Shown: positions 55,101 to 61,017 of the stretch, in pieces
Layout: every line of letters begins with the position of its first letter
Position numbering within the stretch: position 1 is the stretch's first letter
Source of the DNA: Branchiostoma floridae
Taxonomy: Eukaryota > Chordata > Leptocardii > Amphioxiformes > Branchiostomatidae
Direction: 5' to 3'
DNA length: 64,000 nucleotides
NCBI RefSeq assembly: GCF_000003815.2
Contig: NC_049993.1
Location: forward strand, 997,739-1,061,738
The notes under the pieces: generated by a model
The model's input: only the letters and a program-made list of their open reading frames with translations
Told to the model about the DNA's origin: nothing
Database searches by the model: none
Position numbers and translations under genes: made by a program

Positions 55101-58100
55101 TCCTCAGCTAATGAGAAACCTTGATTTTCTTGGGCTAACGTCTGCTCCCATAAAAATGCTATGTTAAGTGCCATTGTTAAGTCTAACAGTTAGCAAATGA
55201 GCAACTGTCCATATCTTACCTTTGCTGTGTTTTATTATATACACTCTAATCCTGTTATTGACAGAATATCACAGTTTTAAGACTCTGTCAAAATCCACTC
55301 ACAACGGGCATGTGCTTGTACTGAATAAGTACTGAATAAGATGTAGCATGAGTGATCCCTGGGGAGCACATTTCTGATATCCAGGTGTTAAAGACACGCT
55401 TAAAAAGACCCTGATAACATTGTCACATGATCTTTGAGTAATCAGTGAAAATTATATATTTTTAAGACATCTTTGTTCAAATTATATTTAGTTTTAGCAT
55501 TATTGAGTCAAGGCGGTTATCAATCACAAAAATAAATTTCCTTGTATGTTTCTTTTTTAGACACAAGACAACTTGAAGGCAACTTTTTGCCAGTGATTTT
55601 GATTCTGTCTGAATCTCACTATTTCAGGTATCAGGTACACTTTGACCTTTGACCTCCACCAGACTCCCGGTCAGGCCATGAAACAGAAGCTGATTAACAC
55701 TGTCAAGGCCAAGTGTCACGCCTTCTTCCTGGAACCCAAGGTGATCTGTCAGGGCACAGTTATCATTCTTCAGATGGTAGTTGCCTTCCGAGGGCCTCTC
55801 TTTCTTTTTGCCATTTTTAACAGATGTATTAGGTAACAGATGATGAGCTCCTTCAAATTAGTTTTATCCTATGATAAAATTGTTTAATTTGCAATTATTT
55901 CTAAATGATTTTTCAATGTAATTGAATTGCAAGGGATAAAAAGCAGCCTGTCCCTTAAAGCTAAGTGTTTGTTCCTGTCAGTGGGTCTGTCCTTGGTGCT
56001 GAATGCTAACCCAATCTGGATGGCAGAAATTGCTACGCAATAGTAAATGATAATAATGAGGTAATTGCAAGTTGTTTCTTGGGATACTAATTGCAAACTA
56101 GAGTTCCACAAACACATCCCTTTGCCAAATGATCATTGCCTTTATTTAAGACTTTAAGGTCTTATTCATATATTACTAAAGAGTACCTACCCCAAGAGCA
56201 AACGACTGCATGAACGTGTGTTCCTCACAAACCTTTTGACCTTCCTATCCGCAACGGACCTCCAGAACAAGAGATATCGATTAATCCAGAAAAAATGCCC
56301 AAACTGTAAGGATGTGGTGAAATCCTGGTACTAGTGCAGCTTTTGGCTGTAACTCTTTGAAATGGCAAGTCAAGTTTTCAATCTTTTACCCAAATGAACC
56401 TTCCATTGTAGCTAGAAAGTGTGATATACATGTAGACTTCATGTTTGAAATGAAGGATGATGTTTTTTTAGTTGTTTTTCATGGCTATAGGTCTCAATGG
56501 ATAGTACACATTTTATTGGTCCCTTACCTACATGATTGTTGGAAGACTTACATACTTAGTATTCCTTGCAGGTACCCAGCATGCACCATGTGTTTCTGCC
56601 CTCCCCTTCCAGGTGAATTCAGCAGCTGTGATTCAACAGACTCTCTACAAGGCATTCCTGTTCACAGCCCACCAGTTCCACAGCTACAACAGCTGTCTGC
56701 CCTCCAGGTGCAGGGCTCAGGACAACCCTGCATTCTTCCTCAGTAAGACCCAGGATCAGCAACACTGTTATGGTGTTGTCCAGGGCAGCAGCCAGCACCT
56801 GTCCTTTGACGGAATTTTGCAGCTGGGGACAGAAAAACATTTTGCCCATTCAGTCCTCTGTGACAGACAAAAATCGATATGTTTGGATATAATGAAACTG
56901 TCTCCCTTGTGTAATTTTTCACCCAAACAGATCGTTAAACAGCTTAGTCTACCAGCAAAATTTACACCCCAAAATGTAGAAAATGATGTTTCAGGGTCTA
57001 GATTTCAAAATTTTTGGGAGCATGCCCCCAAATGTCCTTAGGAATGTTGCCTCTTACTTAGGTGTGACGTCTCACGCCTTGTGCGCAGTTAGGATTCAAA
57101 ATGGAGGGGACGGAAAATGATTTCAGACTGGCTACAACCCTGTACATGTAGTCCCTTTCGTACTAAAGCTGTCTAACCTTGTGCAGAATTTGTTTGTCGT
57201 CAGAAGGTTTACCAGATTTCAAAATTGTCAGAAAATCTTGAAAACTCTGTTTGTGAGGAGGAAGTCTTACAGACTCGTGAGGTGAGCTGTTTTCATGCTG
57301 AGCAAAGCCAGCTGAAGGCTGTGCCAGAGTAAATGTTTAGAGGGACTGCAGTCATTAAATTATGTAGCAGGCATTTAGTCTACACAACTCATGCTAGATT
57401 ATCAATCAACATTGCATTATTCTAAAATCATGTCCATTGCATATGGTTTCCTGACAACTCTTTATTAGAGACTATTGTAAACTCCTTTGATATTAGAGGC
57501 TATTGTAATGGGTGGGGCAGAATGAAATCTTTTATTTAGTACCAAACCCCTTGCACCATGTCTCCACAGGAATGATCATGGACATCTGCCATTACCCCCT
57601 TCTACTGGTTGATGCAATGGTGGCAAAGGTAAGATCTGGTAGAGTCAACATTTCCAGATAACGTTCAACTATAGCTGTATTATGTGATGAGCAAAGATGT
57701 TTGTACAAAATATACACCCTCCTGATGTTATTTAACATTAAAGCATACAAATCATACCAGTACTTCTAGTTCTTGAATGATCCTGCTGCCAGGTAACCTT
57801 AATCAAGTTTATTTTGAGATGCAGAAAATCAAACATGATACAAACTTGCTACAATATAATATATATACATGTACATATAATTATACTTGAGAGGGATTAT
57901 GCACTGTAAAGTATATGCAAAGAAAGTTCTTGGTGATTCGTAAGACCAGGTTTCAAATCGGCTGATTCTGTCCACAATTGATTAAAAACAAGATTCCATC
58001 AAACAACAAAATGATGGACGTGTGGATTATAAAACAAGTATTAAACAAGTAAGCATCTGTTTGCATAATTGGCATCTCTATTTATCAATCATTACTTACG

Positions 58101-60315
58101 CAAGCCACAAACCAAAAATCACGAAGACCAATCAAAGTTTCAAACCCAACAGACTGAGTCTTTGAACATCCAGCTTCGAGCTGCCTGGCTCTCCTGATCA
58201 TTGTCCCAAAAATGTACAAAAGATGTAATACTAAGCATTGCACCACTGATCTTAACCTAGAGTTTACCAGCCATGGAGACCATAAAGTAGGTTTTGTGGT
58301 GACATTTTATATTTATATTGTGCTTCATTCTTTCTTACCACAGGAAGTGATGTCAGGGCAGCTTCCTGTATCCCAGGATGCAGTGGAATGGTAATGTTCT
58401 TGTGTCTTTCCTGTAATGTCAACTCTCATATTCCTAGATACATGTAGAAAAACCCTTGTACTGTGTCTCTTCGCAATATTGTTTGTCTATGATAGAACCT
58501 AAATGTATTACTTACTAGATTTGTGTTATGAGCAAGTAGTCTGTTGCAACAATTTGGATTTGCTCCACACTGTACACTGTGTTTCTTTGAATATTACATA
58601 ACCTTCAATCTACATCTATTGTCACGTTAATAATGTTGTGCAATAAACTTTGACTTGACTTGACTTGACTATTTCCTTCTGATACCCTAGGGCTGCCCGA
58701 TGAAAAAGAGTCAAGGACTTCTAGAATATCTTTTATACCTGTCTAAGTATGATCTAGTAGGGTTTGCATCTAGATCTCTTTAGACTCAGTGTTTTAATCA
58801 ATGTGGCAGTCTTGGGGTACCTAGGAGATAGTGGATGTTAAGCCCCGGTCACAAGAATCGTACGACGTCCTTGGGATGGCATTTTCCGCACATCGCACGA
58901 TGATCGCAGTGAATCGCAGCTAAATCGTAATCAAAATTAGCCATCGCAGAGCATCGGATGATGTTCAAAATTTTTCCGGCGTCGTACGATTTTTTACTTG
59001 TGTCTCTTCTGAATAGCCAAATGACCGCTTTCGTGCTTCTTTAACCAACCAATTGTGGACCTAGCTGTTGAGTGCCTTCATACTGTCTTTCACTTTAAAA
59101 ACAAATCAAAAGAAACGTTAACCATAACAACATTAGTCTTAGAAACAAACCACTGCTTCCGATTCTTTCCCGACTTACAACGTACTGCGCTTATACCAAG
59201 CATAAAACCTCCATAGCAGTCAATCGTACGATTCTTGTGACCGGGGGCCTTACAGATTTCACTGATGCCTTCACTCTTTGAACTCCATTTCTTCTGAAAC
59301 TTGGTTTTAGCAGAATCAAGTGAAATTACCAATAGCATTACAGTCTGGAAAGAATTATTTTCTTCTGTCACTATTCAGAAGTATAATGAAATGGTGGGGC
59401 ATTTTCCAGGTTGTGCCTGCAAGCCTTCAAGTCCAAACTGTCATCTCACCGATCAGTTTACTTCTCACTGCTCAAACCTCTGGAGAAATGTATCAGGACC
59501 TTGGAGAAGAACTTGGTAAGAACTTGCACTCTGTGTAGGGGTGGGTAGTACCAGTACAAAAACGTTTTTTCTTATTGTATCAGTCCAGAAAAACGGACCT
59601 GAAAAATTCTGTGTATGATCAGGCATTCATGTTTCGGGACTTACCGGTCAAGGAAAATAACAAGAGAGAAGTAGAGCAGAGTCTATAGCCATTTCTACCA
59701 AGTTTTACAGTCAATAGTACAAAGGCAGTTAGCCCTGTAGGATTTCAAAACACCAGTGGGAGTCGAATGCTCCACAAAACAGATTTATACTTTGTTGCAA
59801 AATTGAACATCGTTTTGAGTATCCTCAATTCACAAGTTCTCACATACTGAATCGGGTTCAGGTCTGGACCTGGACCTGAATATTCCGTACTGGTACCCAC
59901 CTGGACCTGAATATTCCGTACTGGTACCCACCCCTAACTCTGTGTTATATTAGTAATTTAGTTACATTGAAGTATTTCCTCATTCAGGACTTTTGTATGA
60001 TCTTGCTGTGGTTTGAACCTCGACCCTCTAAATGCAATATTTTTATTTTATTTTTGATGTCATTGGTGTCATAAGTGCTTCAAGTGTTATACAGTCATGT
60101 AGCTGTTCCAGTTGTACTAACTTTATATATAAAAGAGGTCAAAATGTTACATGTGCAATGTGTGACATGCTTCTATATGTTCTGTTAGTTTTTTCAGACA
60201 TGCAATAAACATGCACTAACTGTTTGTAAATGCTGTCCTCTTGCAGGACTGTAAGGAACTGCAGCAGGTAACAAGCCAACAGAGTGTAGCAGAGTTCCAG
60301 TCCATCCTTGCCTAA
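28127..60315 (+). CDS. TERT: Telomerase reverse transcriptase (29 exons traced)
   Basis: Exons: 28127-28278, 28906-29026, 29626-29685, 32927-33039, 33357-33442, 33572-34516, 34894-34942, 35449-35504, 37557-37693, 38637-38704, 39450-39628, 40209-40295, 42626-42756, 43042-43200, 45289-45411, 46071-46228, 47650-47740, 50431-50609, 51273-51386, 51813-51966, 52521-52721, 53272-53356, 53988-54167, 55628-55740, 56613-56742, 57570-57628, 58344-58390, 59410-59515, 60247-60315. The sum is 4152 nt, one frame, about 1383 residues (human TERT 1132). The protein extends telomere ends using the telomerase RNA template. It aligns along its length with vertebrate TERT as I recall it. The catalytic aspartates are about D973 (motif A) and D1128/D1129 (motif C). 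Least certain are the start codon (weak context), the 3' end of exon 6 and the 3' end of exon 9, where a stronger donor 11 bases later would break the frame. Confidence 0.95.
28511..28708. mobile_element. MITE in TERT intron 1 (TAACGCTAGTT family, copy 1)
   Basis: The left end TAACGCTAGTTCACCTT and the right end AAGGTGAACTAACATTA are inverted, with inner inverted blocks GGTAACCTA and TAGGTTACCC. A second copy with the same ends lies at 60797-61017, just past the TERT gene. It has no coding capacity. The superfamily was not determined. Confidence 0.75.
30191..30203. repeat. 13-bp target-site duplication, left
   Basis: CACTGAGTGATTA, identical to 32785-32797, brackets the Penelope-like element. 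Confidence 0.85.
30204..32784 (+). mobile_element. Penelope-like retroelement with GIY-YIG endonuclease, in TERT intron 3
   Basis: Element of about 2.58 kb with 43-bp perfect inverted repeats (30239-30281 and 32742-32784) and a 13-bp target duplication. The single long plus-strand frame (about 30410-32674) is open except for one internal stop. In order it shows an N-terminal region (IISDR-like core, LSVLAKGLNFAPT), a template-binding motif DIIILPADKGRSTVVLNK, RT motifs PKFYGLPKIHKPGTPLRPIV, AAMGSPVSPIVCNLYLE and the catalytic RYVDD, then a C-terminal GIY-YIG domain (GVIYHIPC, SYVGETSRALRTRFLEHR). This domain order defines Penelope-like elements, the retroelements whose RT is closest to TERT. 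The element runs in the same direction as the host gene. Identical ends suggest recent insertion. Confidence 0.93.
32785..32797. repeat. 13-bp target-site duplication, right
   Basis: Second copy of CACTGAGTGATTA, directly after the right inverted repeat of the Penelope-like element. Confidence 0.85.
33572..34516 (+). other. TERT: TERT exon 6: long basic linker with nuclear-localisation signals
   Basis: One 945-bp exon encodes about 315 residues joining the TEN and RNA-binding domains. It starts GFPLYDLHNDW, matching vertebrate GPPLYQL. It is rich in Lys and Arg, with clusters KRGLKRKRPEE, KKRKRC, RRFKRSRKD, KRRRRKG and RKGKKE. Any of these could serve as a nuclear localisation signal, as the shorter linker does in human TERT. 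A 27-base tandem duplication encodes CVSADDICICVSADE. It is longer than the human linker and accounts for much of the extra protein length. The donor at 34516 (A|GTACAA) was chosen because it alone of those examined fits the phase of exon 7. Confidence 0.75.
35708..35975 (-). mobile_element. SINE, truncated, minus strand
   Basis: Read on minus, it has CAGGTGAAAATGAGTACCTG, GGATAGGACGTTCAGTGGA and CTATTGAGGTCACCGGAG. These match the SINE at 53382-53887. The tRNA-like head is missing. Confidence 0.75.
36044..37470. mobile_element. Non-autonomous DNA element, 1.4 kb, with TIRs
   Basis: The left end TACTCTCACCTCTCAAATA and the right end TATTTGAGAGGTGAGAGTA are inverted, with further GGTAC-containing subterminal text. 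Near both ends lie repeated GGTACGTTTATTTTTTT or GGGGTACTTTTATTCCAGG blocks. TA at each edge would fit a Tc1/mariner-type target site. No transposase was recognised. Inside are a second TTCGGCGACCTCATACC repeat (36606-36740) and a CAGGTCCA-type fragment near 36244. Confidence 0.6.
36606..36740. repeat. Interspersed repeat, copy 2 (TTCGGCGACCTCATACC family)
   Basis: It matches the copy at 4434-4560 over TTCGGCGACCTCATACC, CCATGAAA, TTAGAGCT and GTGTTGTTCATCAT. Confidence 0.55.
37753..38095. mobile_element. hAT-like MITE in TERT intron 9
   Basis: The ends CAGGGCTTGAAAT and ATTTCGAGCCCTG are inverted, as in many hAT non-autonomous elements. Internal text repeats GTGCAGGTA. A clear 8-bp target duplication is not seen. 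About 343 bp, non-coding. Confidence 0.65.
39690..39915 (+). mobile_element. tRNA-derived SINE in TERT intron 11
   Basis: Box A-like TGGCACAACGG and box B-like AGTTCGATACTCG are spaced as in a Pol III promoter. The body has GACGGTGGAGTGACGCC, followed by a T-rich tail. It is flanked by the direct repeat CAAGAAATA (39681-39689 and 39916-39924). Confidence 0.8.
40440..42622. repeat. 62-bp minisatellite, about 35 copies, TERT intron 12
   Basis: The unit reads ATGAAACGCTGTCTGATGGC, TCATAGAATCATCCTGTTTG, GTGGATGGTGTTCCTGTGAC, AC. Copies differ at a few recurring positions (AAACGCTGT/AAATGCTGC, CCTGTG/CCTATG, ATCC/ATTC), giving a mosaic of variant types. One short inverted stretch occurs near 42222-42258. 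The last unit runs directly into the splice acceptor of exon 13. Confidence 0.98.
43289..43560. mobile_element. hAT-like MITE fragment (TAGGGGTGGGTA family)
   Basis: It starts TAGGGGTGGGTACTGGCAC. It shares CAGGTCCAGGTCCGGACCTG, AACTTGTGAAT and ATACTCAAAA with the complete element at 59536-59936. The right end was not found. Confidence 0.6.
43963..45058. mobile_element. 1.1-kb element with TIRs in TERT intron 14
   Basis: The left end TTAACGGGGGCCACCCTAAG (then ATGCCCCC) and the right end (GGGGGCATCTTAGGGCGG, then CCCCCCGTTAC) are inverted over about 25 bases. TTAA at the left and TTAC at the right would allow a piggyBac-type TTAA target with one change, but this is weak. The short frames inside are not recognised. 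Confidence 0.55.
45575..45740 (+). mobile_element. SINE fragment
   Basis: TTTCCTCACTCCACCCAGGT and ATGTACCAGGTTTTGGTTAG resemble the central part of the SINE at 53382-53887. Diverged and truncated. Confidence 0.4.
45775..46019 (+). mobile_element. LINE 3' end with (GAT)n tail, TERT intron 15
   Basis: Coding text NKAELAIKLILWKPAHGYAD, AGRPRLTYIDQLGRDVGL resembles the C-terminus of a LINE ORF2. It ends in GATGATGATGATGA. It stops about 50 bases before TERT exon 16. Confidence 0.65.
46456..47530. mobile_element. 1.07-kb element with TIRs in TERT intron 16
   Basis: The left end AGGTTACCAGTTTACGGTC and the right end (GACCGTAAACTGG, then CGTAAACTGGTAACCT) are inverted. The interior is unique and shows no recognised transposase. 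Possible flanking AACGTA/AACCGTA is not a clean duplication. Confidence 0.55.
47870..49690. repeat. ~90-bp minisatellite with higher-order repeat, TERT intron 17
   Basis: About 20 units of the form GTCTGATTGGCTGTGTACTA, TCCTGTCCATGGTGCTGATT, GGTTAGGTAGGTAATAGTAT, GGAGTGGATAGCTGTCTGTT, TAGCTTTT. A five-unit block near 48561 recurs at 49009 (offset 448), showing higher-order amplification. The right end degrades into two copies of a 105-bp variant (49385-49570). Most units carry two ATTGG boxes. Confidence 0.95.
49700..49776 (+). mobile_element. LINE 3' tail with (GAT)n end
   Basis: Text ADRRNWRRLAVACAAAER is followed by GATGATGATGATG. It resembles the final codons and microsatellite tail of a LINE. 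Confidence 0.5.
50062..50375. mobile_element. hAT MITE copy 1, TERT intron 17
   Basis: The ends CAGGGTTGTAGCCAGC and GCTGGCTACAACCCTG are inverted. A perfect 8-bp target duplication GCCTGGAG lies on both sides. The interior has GGACGGAAAAAATATTTGCC and GACAAAAATCGATATGTAAA. Non-coding, 314 bp. Confidence 0.88.
51540..51765. mobile_element. Fold-back repeat in TERT intron 19
   Basis: CCTCAGAGCTTCTGACTGGA, GTTCT is inverted against AGAACTCCAGTTAGAAGCTC, TGAGG. The following GGTGTCTGAGAGACATCAAA and ATCAACCTGATAAAACTATT are shared in diverged form with 52054-52416. Such text resembles the ends of some Penelope-like elements, from memory. Confidence 0.55.
52054..52416. mobile_element. Fold-back repeat in TERT intron 20
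   Basis: Arms of about 42 bp (AGTAAGGTTCTTTAGACACA, ACCAAGGAGTACTTACTTCC and their reverse complement at 52338-52379) bracket TTGGTGTCTATCAGACACCA and TGTAGGTGGCGCTGCAGCAG. After the right arm comes CCAACCTGATGAAGTTATTT. Related to 51540-51765. Confidence 0.65.
52760..53087. mobile_element. hAT MITE copy 2, TERT intron 21
   Basis: Same family as 50062-50375. The ends are CAGGGTTCTAGCCAGC and GCTGGCTAGAACACTG, with a perfect 8-bp duplication CTCTAAGT on both sides. Confidence 0.88.
53382..53887 (+). mobile_element. tRNA-derived SINE, long form, TERT intron 22
   Basis: The head has box A-like TGGCGCAGCGG and a degenerate box B (GGTCTCAAGTTTGCC). The body has TTGGAAAAGGCACTTTACAC, AGGTGAAAATGAGTACCTAG and GGATAGGACGTTAAATGGAG. 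Near the 3' end a ~60-bp piece (ATTGAGGTCACCTGAGTGG) is duplicated. It ends in an (AATAAC)n tail. Confidence 0.82.
54224..54767. mobile_element. MITE with ~35-bp TIRs in TERT intron 23
   Basis: The left end TTAGGCCACAGCAAGTAAAT, TTTATGGATGACATC is inverted against GATGTCATCCATAAAATTTA, CTTGCTGTGGCCTTA. ACCTGG flanks both sides, though it overlaps the end. Non-coding, about 540 bp. Confidence 0.8.
54768..55627. other. TERT: TERT intron 23, remainder
   Basis: AT-rich intronic DNA with no exon, RNA or element structure that I recognise. Confidence 0.5.
56781..57142. mobile_element. hAT MITE copy 3, TERT intron 25
   Basis: Same family as 50062-50375 (GGAATTTTGCAGCTGGGGAC, GACAAAAATCGATATG, GGACGGAAAATGATTTCAG, GGCTACAACCCTG). 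The left end is changed and no target duplication remains, so it is older than the other two. Confidence 0.8.
57629..58343. other. TERT: TERT intron 26
   Basis: No exon or element recognised. AT-rich. Confidence 0.5.
58560..58672 (+). mobile_element. CR1/L2-like LINE 3' end
   Basis: AATGTTGTGCAATAAACTTT is followed by tandem GACTT repeats. This is the kind of short 3' tail found on CR1/L2-group LINEs. Only the end is present, in TERT intron 27. Confidence 0.45.
58839..59252. mobile_element. MITE with TIRs in TERT intron 27
   Basis: The left end TAAGCCCCGGTCACAAGAAT, CGTACGA is inverted against TCGTACGATTCTTGTGACCG, GGGGCCTTA. TA at both edges may be the target. 414 bp, non-coding. Confidence 0.78.
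59536..59936. mobile_element. hAT-like MITE, complete (TAGGGGTGGGTA family), TERT intron 28
   Basis: The ends TAGGGGTGGGTA and TACCCACCCCTA are inverted, with a perfect 8-bp duplication ACTCTGTG at 59528-59535 and 59937-59944. Near the right end a 34-base piece (CTGGACCTGAATATTCCGTA, then CTGGTACCCAC) is duplicated. Confidence 0.88.
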
Positions 60316-60725
60316 CTGATGGTTGACAAACTCGGACATAGCTTTCTTCAGCAACCTCCAAATGCAGCATGACAGAGATTCAAACAACCCCACAGTGTCT
60401 CTAAATGCCTCCTTTATTTTCTGTTATGCAAATAATGGTTCTGAAAGAACATAAAAGATCGGATATGGACACAGAAAATATCTGTACATGCTCAGCTACA
60501 ATTATCAGATGCTGTCTTGTAAAATATTACCAGATGAGACTCGAGCTATGCACAAGAATTGTCCCAACTTGAAATGGTGAACATCTGGATGACTCTGATA
60601 TCAGTTGATCCATTGATACAACCTTGCATTCATTTAAGTCTGTGACAAAGAAATGTATCATAGTTTTTCACTTGTATTTCACACCTGAAGCATTGCTTTA
60701 TTAAAGACAACATGAATTAAACAAA
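60316..60725 (+). other. TERT: TERT 3' UTR
   Basis: Non-coding text follows the stop codon. ATTAAA at 60700-60705 is the likely polyadenylation signal. Confidence 0.6.
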
Positions 60726-60796
60726 AGTTGGTGTCTTGTTTTCTCACTACCGTTGCCAAAAAGGTTATTTTATGTACTACAGTAAGGTCTGTATTA

Positions 60797-61017
60797 TAAC
60801 GCTAGTTAACCTTTATCAGCAGGGTAACCTATATCCGTTGCTTTAAAAAAAACCGGGTTTTTAGGGGTATCAAGACGACGGACGATAGTTTCAAACTACA
60901 ATAATTTGAACATATTACAACTTGAAACCACTGTCCGTCGACATGATACCCCTTCGTACCGTGTGGATAAACACAACGAATATAGGTTACCCTGCGGATA
61001 AAGGTGAACTAGCATTA
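60797..61017. mobile_element. MITE (TAACGCTAGTT family, copy 2)
   Basis: The left end TAACGCTAGTTAACCTTTAT and the right end ATAAAGGTGAACTAGCATTA are inverted, with inner GGTAACCTATATCCGTTG and CAACGAATATAGGTTACC. A second inner inverted pair, GTTTCAAACTA/TTGAAAC with GACGGACGA/TCCGTCGAC, extends the fold. Same family as 28511-28708. Confidence 0.82.

Larger units (their letters stand above)
55628..60315 (+). other. TERT: TERT exons 24-29: C-terminal extension
   Basis: Exon 24 reads SIRYTLTFD and KAKCHAFFLE (vertebrate SIRASLTFN...LKCHSLFLD). Exon 25 reads VNSAAVIQQTLYKAFLF, TAHQFHSY and NPAFFL. Exon 26 is MIMDICHYPLLLVDAMVAK, exon 27 LPVSQDAVEW, and exon 28 WLCLQAFKSKLSSHRSVYF. Exon 29 ends AEFQSILA with stop TAA at 60313-60315, the position of human SDFKTILD. 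This is the thumb domain that holds the RNA-DNA duplex. All splice phases agree. Confidence 0.94.
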
